From Pachypanchax playfairii (lineage: Eukaryota > Chordata > Actinopteri > Cyprinodontiformes > Aplocheilidae), in NCBI GenBank assembly GCA_006937955.1, contig SSNP01000256.1, positions 386,128 through 450,127 of the forward strand: 64,000 bases of DNA, read 5' to 3'. Shown piece after piece: positions 32,801-44,800 of the stretch. A program made the position numbers and the translations under genes. The notes under the pieces are model-generated. The model was not told the DNA's origin. It was given only the letters and a program-made list of their open reading frames with translations, and did no database searches. Position 1 is the first letter of the stretch; every line of letters begins with the position of its first letter.

Positions 32801-35800
32801 CAATACTGCAGTGGGCTCTCATTTCTGGGGATGAGGGGCTCACTCAGATAGCCATGCACCTACAGGAATGTAGACAAGTGTATTACTATGCATGTCTGAT
32901 AAATCACCAGCAGTCTAGACATACTGTCCTCCTCCCCTTAAGAGCCTTGATGAACTTTGTTCTAAGGTGATGACCAGTGCTTACTGTCAACCTCAAGGTG
33001 GCGGAGCATTAATAAATATTTTCATTTAAGTAAATTTATTATTTTAGTAACTCTACAGAACTCACAGCATGTTTAATTTTTTTAAAATCACTGCATAAAG
33101 GACTTAGTTATTTGAAAAATAAAAAGGATAGGTCTGATAAGACTTTACCCGTACACTTGTGTGGCTTGTCAGGCCTGCCTGCTGTTCCATGGTCCAGTTT
33201 TCCTCCAGAATTTCATCATGCATGTCAAGCAGTGAATTTCCACCCTCATCACTTGTTCTTATCTTCTTCTCTTGTGGTTCTTTTTTGTCCTGTGTCTCCA
33301 TAGCGCTGTCACTGTGCGTCATTTTGTCCAATTGCTGCTGGAGCGTATTTACCGCAGCTTGCTTGGTGACTGTGTCAAAATAACGGTCTTTTTACCGCGG
33401 GTCAAGGATCGTTGCCAAGTAGTAAAGCGGTTCAGAGAAAGCTCTTCCAAATCGCTCATTCACAGCTTCCAGGAGTACACTCCATACTACTACTCCATAC
33501 ACACCAAGCGCGCGCTTTTGATCCAGTAGACTTTTCAGCATAAGAAACGTACTATTCCACCAGGTCGCCACATCTTGTTGTAGCATCATGGTTTTCATGC
33601 CTAACTCTTTCTGTATGTCTCTTAGCCGAGAGGTAGCAAGTTGAGAGTGACGAAGATGTCAGACTATTTTCCTCTCAATCGCCACACAGTCAGAAATGCT
33701 CCGCTGGCTTAACACTCCGTAATGCACTGCCAGCTGCAGCGTGTGAGCCATGCAGCCCAGGCTTTTAACGCCGCACTCGTCCATTGCCCCCTGCATATTC
33801 CGTGCATTGTAACGAAGCACAACATGCACATTTTCTTTTTGAATTTTCCACGTAGCAAACATGCAGTCGAATGAGCCAGCGAGGGTGACTCCCATATGCG
33901 ATCCTGCAAATTCTTGCGCATGTAAAACAGCTCTCTTCATTTCAAAGTTTTCATTTACCCACTGAGCAGTAAGGCTCAACATACTCATCTGACTTATATC
34001 CGAGCTACATACACTCACCGGCCACTTTATTAGGTACACCTGTCCAACTGCTCGTTAACACTTAATTTCTAATCAGCCAATCGCATGGCGGCAACTCAGT
34101 GCATTTAGGCATGTACCCATGGTCAAGACAATCTCCTGCAGTTCAAATCGAGCATCAGTATGGGGAAGAAAGGTGATTTGAGTGACTTTGAACGTGGCAT
34201 GGTTGTTGGTGCCAGAATGGCTGGTCTGAGTATTTCAGAAACTGCTGATCTACTGGGATTTTCACGCACAACCATCTCTAGGGTTTACAGAGAATGGTCC
34301 GAAAAAGAAAAAATATCCAGTGAGCGGCAGTTCTGTGGGCGGAAATGCCTTGTTGATGCCAGAGGTCAGAGGAGAATGGCCAGACTGGTTCCAGCTGATA
34401 GAAAGGCAACAGTGACTCAAATAACCACTCGTTACAACCAAGGTAGGCAGAAGAGCATCTCTGAACGCACAGTACGTCGAACTTTGAGGCAGATGGGCTA
34501 CAGCAGCAGAAGACCACGCCGGGTGCCACTCCTTTCAGCTAAGAACAGGAAACTGAGGCTACAATTTGCACAAGCTCATCGAAATTGGACAATAGAAGAT
34601 TGGAAAAACGTTGCCTGGTCTGATGAGTCTCGAGTTCTGCTGCGACATTCGGATGGTAGGGTCAGAATTTGGCGTCAACAACATGAAAGCATGGATCCAT
34701 CCTGCCTTGTATCAACGGTTCAGGCTGGTGGTGGTGGTGGTGTAATGGTGTGGGAAATATTTTCTTGGTACTCTTTGGGCCCCTTGGTACCAATTGAGCA
34801 TCGTTACAACGCCACAGCCTACCTGAGTATTGTTGCTGACCATGTCCATCCCTTTATGACCACAATGTACCCAACTTCTGATGGCTACTTTCAGCAGGAT
34901 AATGCGCCATGTCATAAAGCTGGAATCATCTCGGACTGGTTTCTTGAACATGACAATGAGTTCACTGTACTCAAATGGCCTCCACAGTCACAAGATCTCA
35001 ATCCAATAGAGCATCTTTGGGATGTGGTGGAACGGGAGATTCGCATCATGGATGTGCAGCCGACAAATCTGCGCCAACTGTGTGATGCCATCATGTCAAT
35101 ATGGACCAAACTCTCTGAGGAATGCTTCCAGCACCTTGTTGAATCTATGCCACGAAGAATTGAGGCAGTTCTGAAGGCAAAAGGGGGTCCAACCCGTTAC
35201 TAGCATGGTGTACCTAATAAAGTGGCCGGTGAGTGTATATCCGTTGTGAAGCTTATGTCAGTCACATTGTCCAACAATTTGCGAATAGAAGTGGCCACGA
35301 CTTCGTACAAAGCAGGGAGGGAGATGTCGGAAAAGTAGCACCGACTTGGCAGGCTGTAGCGGGGTTCAATATACTCTGTCAATCACCAAAATCCTTGATC
35401 CTCCACTATGGAAAATGGCTGGTCATCAAGAGCAATCATTTCCATTACCTTCTCGGTTATTGACCTGGCTTTTACGCTGTAAATGCTAAATGGTAAATGT
35501 CCTGTATTTGTATACCGCTTTTCTAGTCATTCAGACAACTCAAAGCGCTTTAACACTACAACGTTTTACATTCACACAACCCGATATGTAAGCCGGGGGG
35601 AAAGGGTAGGGGCTAACACTCACACAACCTGATACGCAGGTTCAGTGTCTTGCCCAAGGACACTTCGACATGTGGCGGTAGAAGCTGGGATTGATCCACC
35701 AACCTTCAAGTTGGAGGACGACCGCTCTAACCACTGATCCACAGCCGCACCTGACTTTTACGCTGTCCTTGGCAAATTTCTTTGTCTGGTTGAGTACCTG

Positions 35801-38800
35801 CTGTATCGAACTCCCAACTGCAGCCGCTTTTGTCTTTGCCTGCTGGCTAACGTTAGCAGCACTTTTGTCCTGAAATTGCTTGTGTAGGTCTGGGTGGCGG
35901 TTTTTCAGATGACCTATTAAATTTGTGGTGTTGAATGACTTTACGCGGCACCCTCCTCGCATTACCTCGACTTTGCAGGTGTTACAAACTGCTTTTCGAG
36001 TGTCTTCTTTTGATACTGTGTAAAACGCCCACTCCGCTGACATTTTTCTCTTCTTCAGTTTAACATCCCACAATCCTGTGCTGCCTTTGCGCGACTGAAA
36101 CTGCGTCCTTGCCCACACAAATACACATGGCAAAATCCCCTCTCCTGATAAATATTTTTGCAGAAGTTCAGGTGCCAGTCAGGTTTCTCTACTGACATAT
36201 AGATCTCTTATCAGTCTATGTCACGTCCCGTCACATTCCGCTCTATTGCGCATGTCAATCGCAGAAAGCGTCATCCATCATGTCTTGTTGTGCTGTTGGC
36301 TGTACAAACCGTTTTTAAACAAACAACAGAACTCACAGGTTTTACCGATTCCCATCAACTCGGACCCCTTTGAAAGCAAACAGAAGACGTCTTTGGTTGC
36401 AACCCATCAGAAGAAGTGACTGGAACGAGCAAATCATCAAAAATGCATTGATCTGCAGCAACCACTACATATCTGGTAAGGACAACATGAGTTTAAAAGT
36501 ATCACTGGTTAACACCGTTAGGATCGGTTTTACACAGTTAAGATCGGTTTCACACAGTTAGCTCTCGGCGATAACAGGGCGAGAGAAGCCGGCTTCGAGC
36601 AGACAGACACCGCTTGTCAGAACTGATCTGGAGAGAGAAAGCAGATCAAGGCTAATTGGATTTGGAGGATGTCGCGAAGGTTTTGCTCCAAAAAAAGGTC
36701 ACTGGCACACTCCGTCCTCTTTCCTTGTCTTTGACCAGGCAGCACCTCAGTCTTCAGAACCACAAAGTTTTCAGTGTTGTAATCATGTAACAGAATGTCC
36801 TGAACATGATTGTCTGTCACGTAGCTGTAGGCATCCAGCATTGTGTACGATTTCAGGTAAGAGTTGATATGTGGCCATTGCAGTTTGCGCCATTTTGTCT
36901 CGTCGTTTATCCACTCACCTGCATGTAATGCGTAGGGGTCTTTAAGTTGTTTTCCATTCACTGAAGTTAACTTTGCTGCATAGTCCTTCTGGTCACTTGG
37001 TGACAAACTGTTGTAATATGCAGAAAACATCGCTAGCTAACAATATAGGACACAACTTGAACACAACCACTGCTTAGAACAACACGGTGTTAAAGGCAGT
37101 GCTTAATTTGTAAATCAAAAGTTACCGGAACGCAAATAGTGCTATGAGACCAGAATTCACTGAGACCAAACTGATACTGGAACGCACACACATACACAAC
37201 CGTCGGACCTGGCGAAAGTGATAATTAGCCCAGAAGAAGTAAGTTATGCTGCCTTTTTTGGCATTTTGATGCCGCTGTTATTTATCCCAACTGGCGCCGT
37301 TAACGGATCCTAGCAAACAGTTACCGGAACACACCCTTCAAAATAAGACAGTTCCCGGATCTTGTTCCTGCAGGATCCGGCTCAAATTATGCACTGGTTA
37401 AAGGGCCAGCGGCTCTTTCTGCAAACGCGATGCGTGGGCATCCGCCGTGTTTGTAAACAAATAAAGGGTCTATAAGATACATCGAGGCCCAGATATCAGA
37501 CGGAGTTGCTGCACTCTGACAGTGCCCAGCGAAGTCGAATCCGGCGGCCACTACGACAGCCACGCCGGCGGCAAATAAAGTGACAGGAACACAGGGGAAT
37601 TGCTGTTGGAGTATTTTCTGAAGGTTACTGTTGCCACACAAGGGAAAACGCACAGAGTAACGAAGATCCAGAAGGGTAAATCTATCATAGGTCAAGAGTG
37701 TTGATCCCAGAGAAAAAACATAGCAAAGGAGGATAAAAAATAGGAAGAGCCCAGGGAGAGATAGATGGCCTGCCAAACACGCTGGCGCCATCTTGAATCA
37801 GGCTCTAATCAGCTTGTCAAATAGCAGGTGCAGAAAGGCCAAAATCACACAGTTTTTCCAAGATGGCGGACTTCCTGTTGACTTTTGGTCATATCTTCAA
37901 GAGACTTTGTTGTCCGCAATCAATGTACAAAATTTCAAAACTGTGCATAAAAGTAGTAGAACGTGCACATTCAAAAGGTGGCACTGTATATAGAAGGTGG
38001 CTTCGCCCATTCTCAACACCTAGATAAAGCTGTAATATCCACATTTTGAGGCATAAGAAAGAAAAATTAAAGCTGCAAGCGGCGATGAGTGGCTCTCGCA
38101 CCGTGCAGCCAACACCTCGCCAGAGCACCTCCCCTTCCACTGAGTAGCCCCAAAACGCCAGGAAAACTCTGCTCAAGTGAGCATATTACATTTTGAAGTG
38201 TTAAGGGCGAGACATCAGAATTTGATGAGCTGCTGTGGTTAAGCCTGAAAAGTTAGAGCCATATTTGTCCTTACATTGGCTGTCATTTGAACCAGGTTCA
38301 GTCATATATTTTAAAGATAGGGCAGAGTTTGACCTGAAAGAGTAAAAATTGAGAACTGTTGTTCTATGTGGGTTAGGCTAAAATTATCACAAATAATGAG
38401 CATATACTTTTGTTTAGGAAGTCACTGTGATCACACTATGATCCTCCATGTGCATTTTGGTGTACATCAGAGAAATCTTTAGAAGGAGTTTGTTTTTAAG
38501 ATGTTTTTTGTTTGAGGGGAAGCCACGCCCACATTGTAAACCTTTTGTAAACTCTTTTGACAACTTTCGAGCCCCCATGCCTAAAGAACATATTGACCAA
38601 GTTTGGTGGTGGTACATTAAAATCTGGAGGAGGAGTCTGTTCAAATGCAACCTGTGTGAAATGACAAAATGATCAGTTTATCCAAGATGGCTGACTTCCT
38701 TGGTGGGGGGGGGAGTAGATCCTGGAGTGATCCATCTGTTCACCAAATTTCATAATTTTATTTCAAAATAGTTGGCAGGGCTGTACAATTGAACGGAGTG

Positions 38801-41800
38801 CTAGCCATAACACCTACATTTTTGTACTGAGATTGTTCAGACCTGGAACACGATCTCATATTCCGAATTTATGTGCTGATCTAATCCAAGTTGTGAAATT
38901 AGCAGCAAATTTACAGATTTTTTTGTGACGTACAACTTTGGTGGGCATTCCAGACCATGCCTCTTGGTGAAAACACGATTTTTCAAAATCAAATCTTAGA
39001 TTAACTTGTTTTCTCATATTTGACACAATGCTGAAGTTGATCAGATCAGGAGCAGCGTAGATGCACCACCACAACAAAAATGTGACACTTCATGTTTCCA
39101 GGGGGAGGGGCTTATTTTTTGTCAAAATATGAATACATAGTAGTTTGGATGAGGAATCAACCACGATCACAATCATTTTGGTGCTGATCTAGTGTTTTTC
39201 TGTGAGTCATTAACAGTTTATTTTTAGGTGGCAAGATGTCAGAGTTTGAGGTTATGCCCCGCCCACACCGTGATGATTCTGTAAAGTCTTTTGATAACTT
39301 TTAATCCCCCATTCCTTGAGATTGTACTTACCAAGTATGGTGTTGGTACATAAAAAACTGCAGCTGGCGTTTGCTCAAATACGAGGTGCACAAATGCCAA
39401 AATCACACAGTTTTTCCAAAAGGGCCGACTTCCTGTTTAAAAAAAGTACCAAAAACTGTGTGAAACGTTAAAGATACAATAGGCCTTTGCATCGTCTGCA
39501 GCACTCGGGCCTTATAATAATAAACACTAGAAAAGTTCCTGAAGAAACTTTGAGAGGGATTGCCACTCTGTGCGGGACTCTGAAACCCTCAGCCAATCAG
39601 AAAGCTTCATTCATTCCACAGCTGACAGGTGCTGCAAATGTGATGACAAGGCAGACAGATTTGAAAATATGTGAGTGTATTGGGGAAACGTGATGATTTC
39701 AGAGGTTTTTCCTATGGGGTTACAATAGGGGTATGGTTTTTAATGGATTCCGTTGCTATGGTAACCCGAAATTTGAGGTACACATGATGGTTCAGTTCTC
39801 CTGGTAGACCCGATGACTTTGATGTATGACATGTGAATCCAAAGCCCATAGTGTCTGCTGTGAACTGACCGGGTGCGTTAATGGCATTGCCATGGCAATA
39901 CGGTAAAAGATATGTTAAAGTTGCTTCAATATGTTATAGACCAATGTCTACTGAGCACATAAAAGTTGGAACGGCATCTGTAGGTCAAAGCATGTCCGCA
40001 CAGTAAGCAATCAAAAAGTGTGAATTTGACTGGATGTTGTTGCCATGGTAACCCAAAATCTGCTGTTTACATGATGGTTCACTTCTAATGGTCAAGCCAA
40101 TTGCTTTAATATACAGTGGGGCAAAAAAGTATTTAGTCAGCCACCAATTGTGTAAGTTCTCCCACTTAAAAAGATCAGAGAGGCCTGTAATTTTCATCAT
40201 AGGTATACCTCAACTATGAGAGACAAAATGAGGAAAAAAAATCCAGAAAATCACATTGTCTGATTTTTAAAGAATTTATTTGCAAATTATGGTGGAAAAT
40301 AAGTATTTGGTCACCTACAAACAAGTAAGATTTCTGGCTTTCACAGACCTGTAACTTCTTTAAGAGGCTCCTCGGTCCTCCACTCGTTACCTGTATTAAT
40401 GGCACCTGTGTGAACTCGTTATCAGTATAAAAGACACCTGTCCACAACCTCAAACAGTCACGCTCCAAACTCCACTATGGCCAAGACCAAAGAGCTGTCA
40501 AAGGACACCAGAAACAAAATTGTAGACCTTCACCAGGCTGGGAAGACTGAATCTGCAATAGGTAAGCAGCTTGGTGTAAAGAAATCAACTGTGGGAGCAA
40601 TTATTAGAAAATGGAAGACATACAAGACCACTGATAATCTCCCTCGATCTGGGGCTCCACGCAAGATCTCACCCCGTGGGGTCAAAATGATCACAAGAAC
40701 GGTGAGCAAAAATCCCAGAACCACACGGAGGGACCTAGTGAATGACCTGCAGAGAGCTGGGACCAAAGTAACAAAGGCTACCATCAGTAACACACTACGC
40801 CGCCAGGGACTCAAATCCTGCAGTGCCAGACGTGTCCCCCTGCTGAAGCCAGGACACGTCCAGACCCGTCTGCGGTTTGCTAGAGAGCATTTGGATGATC
40901 CAGAAGAGGATTGGGAGAACATCATATGGTCAGATGAAACCAAAATAGAACTTTTTGGTAGAAACTCAACTTGTCGTGTTTGGAGGGGAAAGAATGCTGA
41001 GTTGGATCCAAAGAACACCATACCTACTGTAAAGCATGGGGGTGGAAACATCATGCTTTGGGGCTGTTTTTCTGCAAGGGGACCAGGACGACTGATCCGT
41101 GTAAAGGAAAGAATGAATGGGGCCATGTATCGTAAGATTTTGAGTGAAAACCTCCTTCCATCAGCAAGGGCATTGAAAATGAGACGTGGCTGGGTCTTTC
41201 AGCATGACAATGATCCCAAACACACCGCCCGGGCAACGAAGGAGTGGCTTCGTAAGAAGCATTTCAAGGTCCTGGAGTGGCCTAGCCAGTCTCCAGATCT
41301 CAACCCCATAGAAAATCTCTGGAGGGAGTTGAAAGTCCGTGTTACCAAGCGTCAGCCCCAAAACATCACTGCTCTAGAGGAGATCTGCATGGAGGAATGG
41401 GCCAAAATACCAGCAACAGTGTGTGAAAACCTTGTAAAGACTTACAGAAAACGTTTGACCTCTGTCATTGCCAACAAAGGCTATATAACAAAATATTGAG
41501 ATTAACTTTTGTTATTGACCAAATACTTATTTTCCACCATAATTTGCAAATAAATTCTTTAAAAATCAGACAATGTGATTTTCTGGATTTTTTTTCCTCA
41601 TTTTGTCTCTCATAGTTGAGGTATACCTATGATGAAAATTACAGGCCTCTCTGATCTTTTTAAGTGGGAGAACTTACACAATTGGTGGCTGACTAAATAC
41701 TTTTTTGCCCCACTGTATTACATGAGGTTACAAATCCTATTGTGTGCCCTATAGGCTCACCGGGTGTGTTTGATGGTGAGTGGCGTTGCCATGGCAACAA

Positions 41801-44800
41801 ATATGTGAAAGATCCAAAGACCAATGTCTAATGATCAGCAATAAGCTGGAACAATGTCTGTAGGTCAAAGCGTGTTTGCACAAAAATCTTTCAAAAAGCA
41901 TCCATCAAAGTGGCATCACCACCGTCACGCGGTCTGAGTTTTGTACGAGATCTTTAAATCTAAAGTAGACCCATCCCTTGTTACCAGATATGAGGTGGAA
42001 TGGTGTTGGTAGTCAAACATATGTGTTCAGAGTAAGCTCTAGAAAAAGGTCACGTTTTTGGTGTTTTTCGGAGCGCTTTCCATTCATTTTCAATGGGAGG
42101 CGGGGTTTTTTGTGAATACCGTGGCCATGGCAACCCGAACCGCCATGAAACCAAGATCAAACACATCAGGTTTCCAATCCGTTTCATATGATACACGTCA
42201 TAAAGTTTTATAGTTTGGGCTGGGGGACGTTTCAGTGGCGCTTTTTGGTGTGCTGCATCGCCATGGTAACTCGGATCTGAAATAAAAGTAATTCCACACT
42301 TCCCGTGAACGAGCCGGTCGATTTGATGTATTAACTGCCTGGATCCGTCGCTCCGTTTGGGCCGCATTAAGTTTGACGAAAGAATAATAAATCTATAAAT
42401 CTAGTCAGAGAGGTTTAGAGGTGTAGAATAAAAGGTTTGCCATTTGAATGGATTCCAGTGCAAATGCATTGCTTGGGACTCCATTCATTATGGCAATCCC
42501 TAATAATACATTGTTATTTAACACACTTAATACACTTTTCTCATCCATACATTAACAGTTACTCACATTTCTCTCTAATTTAAATACTCTCAAAGTTCAA
42601 AACTTTGTTTTAAAACATAAAAGTATTAATATGTCGCGGTATCTTCATCCGCACGCCGCTCAGGTGTGTGTTTTTCCTCTAAGGGTCTCGGAGCAGGTGT
42701 CTTTTTCCGACAGAAACAAATTCTATTTATTGAAATTTATTTATGTTACAGTTGCAGTATTGTTGCAGTGTGAAGTTAAGTCTTATAAATAAAACACAAA
42801 GTTTAAGTTTCAAGTTTATTTATTTATAAAGCGCCAGTTCATGACAAAGTCATTTCAAGGCACTTCACAGAAAAATCAATCAATTAATAATAAAACATTT
42901 TCTATCTAAGGAACCAGCCGATTGGGCTGAATTGTTAGTTTAGCACAATCCCTCATCCTGAGCAAGCACGACTGGCGACAGTGGAAAGGAACAACTCCCT
43001 TTTAACAGGAAGAAACCTCTAGCAGAACCCGGCTCAGGATGGGCGGCCTTCTGCCTTAGCCGACTGGGGTCTGAGCTGACAGGAAAGAGACACAGACAAA
43101 CACAGATGGATTTGGGCCAGTTGTCATTTCTATAGAAAGATAAACAGAGAAAAAGTTAATAGCAGCAGTAACAATCAAAAGCAATAACAATTTGATGACT
43201 CTAGTGGGAATATTTCATCCCTTGTTTATGTGAGAGTGTATATACGTAAATGCAAGTGAGAATATTTCATCCCTTGTTTATGAGAGAGTGTATACGTGAA
43301 TGCAAGTGTGAATATTTCATCCTTTGTTAATGTGAGATACACCCTCCTCAGAGGCAGCCAGAGTAAAGAAAGACAGCAGAGTGAAGAAGTGTGGTCAGTA
43401 TGGGGAGCCTAAGTCTCCTCCCCTTCCAATCGGCCCATGGGTCCCCTGAAAGAAAAAATAATGAATGGAAGTCAATGGAACGATAAAAGTTATTTTCAGG
43501 TCCACTTTGTCTTACGCCCTGAATCACACATATGCTGTACCGCAATTTAAATGATAAATAATGATGTGCGTTTTGACCGTGTCTGTCAAGTGGATTCGGA
43601 TTTATTTATTTTTAAAATTTTGTGACTACAACTGAAAAGTCGCACAAATGACGTCACGGCAGAATCTCCCAAGTCTCACCGCTGCCTTTTCCCTTGTTTT
43701 TACGTGACAATGCTGGTGTGTTTTGTACCTGGTTGTCACCACAAAACTAGTCGGTTACTGCTCCTTCCTTCGTCCTGATAGAAGGAGGCGAAGTTCGCTA
43801 AACTCACCGCCATTGTTCCTATTCTGATTCTTCTTCTCCTTCTGAGCGGTATGGTGACGTCAATTTTGCGAGACAAGTGGTTGTAGTCTATTACGTGTCT
43901 CACACAAAATATAAAATAACTTTTGCCGCGTGTCGAAAATGATCGCTTTCTCTGCATCAAAACTTGTCTTTACATCATATGTTCGATCCATGGTGCATTT
44001 CAATCTGGATCAGAAAATAACTTTTTTGGCTCCATTGACTTCCATTCATTATTTTTTCGTCCAGGGGACCCATGGACCAGAAGTAGAAGGGCGTGACTTA
44101 GGCTCCCCATGTCTTCCGGCAGTCTAAACCTATAGCAGCATAACTAAAGGGAAAGCTCAGGAGAACCCACGCTAACCCTGACTATAGGATTGTGTAAAAA
44201 GGAAAGTTTTAAATCTATCCTTGAAGCTACACAAGGTGTCTGCCTCACGGATAAAAAGTGGAAGCTGGTTCCACAGGAGAGGAGCCTGATAACTAAAAGC
44301 TCTTCCTCCCATTCGACTTTTAGAAACTCTTGGAACCACAAGCAGACCTGCAGTCTGAGAGCGAAGTGCTCTGTTAGGAGCATATGGAACAATAAGATCT
44401 TTAATATAAGCTGGAGCTTGGTCGTTCAAGGCCTTATACGTCAAAAGTAAAACCTTAAACTTTATTCTAGATTTTACAAGTAGCCAATGAAGTGATGCTA
44501 AAACAGGAGAAATATGGTCTCTCCTTCTAACTCTCGTCAGAACTCTGGCGGCAGCATTTTGGATCAGCTGGATGCCTTTAACAGCACTATTAGAACATCC
44601 TAAAAATAAAGAATTACAGTAATCAAGTCTAGAAGTAAGAAATGCATGAACCAATGTTTCTGCATCACTTTGATTCAAAATGCTCCTAATTTTGGCAACA
44701 TTACGCAGGTGGAAGTAGGCCGTCCTGGTAACATGCTTTATATGAGAACTAAAGGACATGTCCTGGTCAAAGACACCCAGGTTCTTTACCTTCTTGTTGG

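Larger units (their letters stand above)
32046..36133 (-). mobile_element. hAT transposon with BED finger, decayed, carrying two nested insertions
   Basis: The 3' end CAGGGATGCACCGATATG is hAT-like. Reading on the - strand: a BED zinc finger at 36040-35870 (WAFYTVSKED, CNTC, HLKNRHPD), a broken catalytic region (about 35380-35240 and 34009-33660: FTTDI, SMLSLTAQWV, GCMAHTLQLAV), and the C-terminal dimerisation region at 32860-32640 (PALAKAACKYLSAPC, VDSECLFSAA, KRNRTQCEKAEMLLFV). Frames are shifted at several points. A DD36E Tc1 element is inserted at 34012-35235 and a SINE-like repeat at 35481-35748. The 5' terminal repeat was not found. The layout resembles ZBED4-type elements. Confidence 0.85.
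39752..42270. promoter_or_regulatory. six X-box-like palindromes (RFX-site lookalikes)
   Basis: GTTGCTATGGTAAC (39752), ATTGCCATGGCAAT (39886), GTTGCCATGGTAAC (40039), GTTGCCATGGCAAC (41785), GTGGCCATGGCAAC (42121) and ATCGCCATGGTAAC (42257). The perfect form is the textbook RFX X-box. They lie in a reiterated repeat, so presence need not mean function. Confidence 0.5.
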
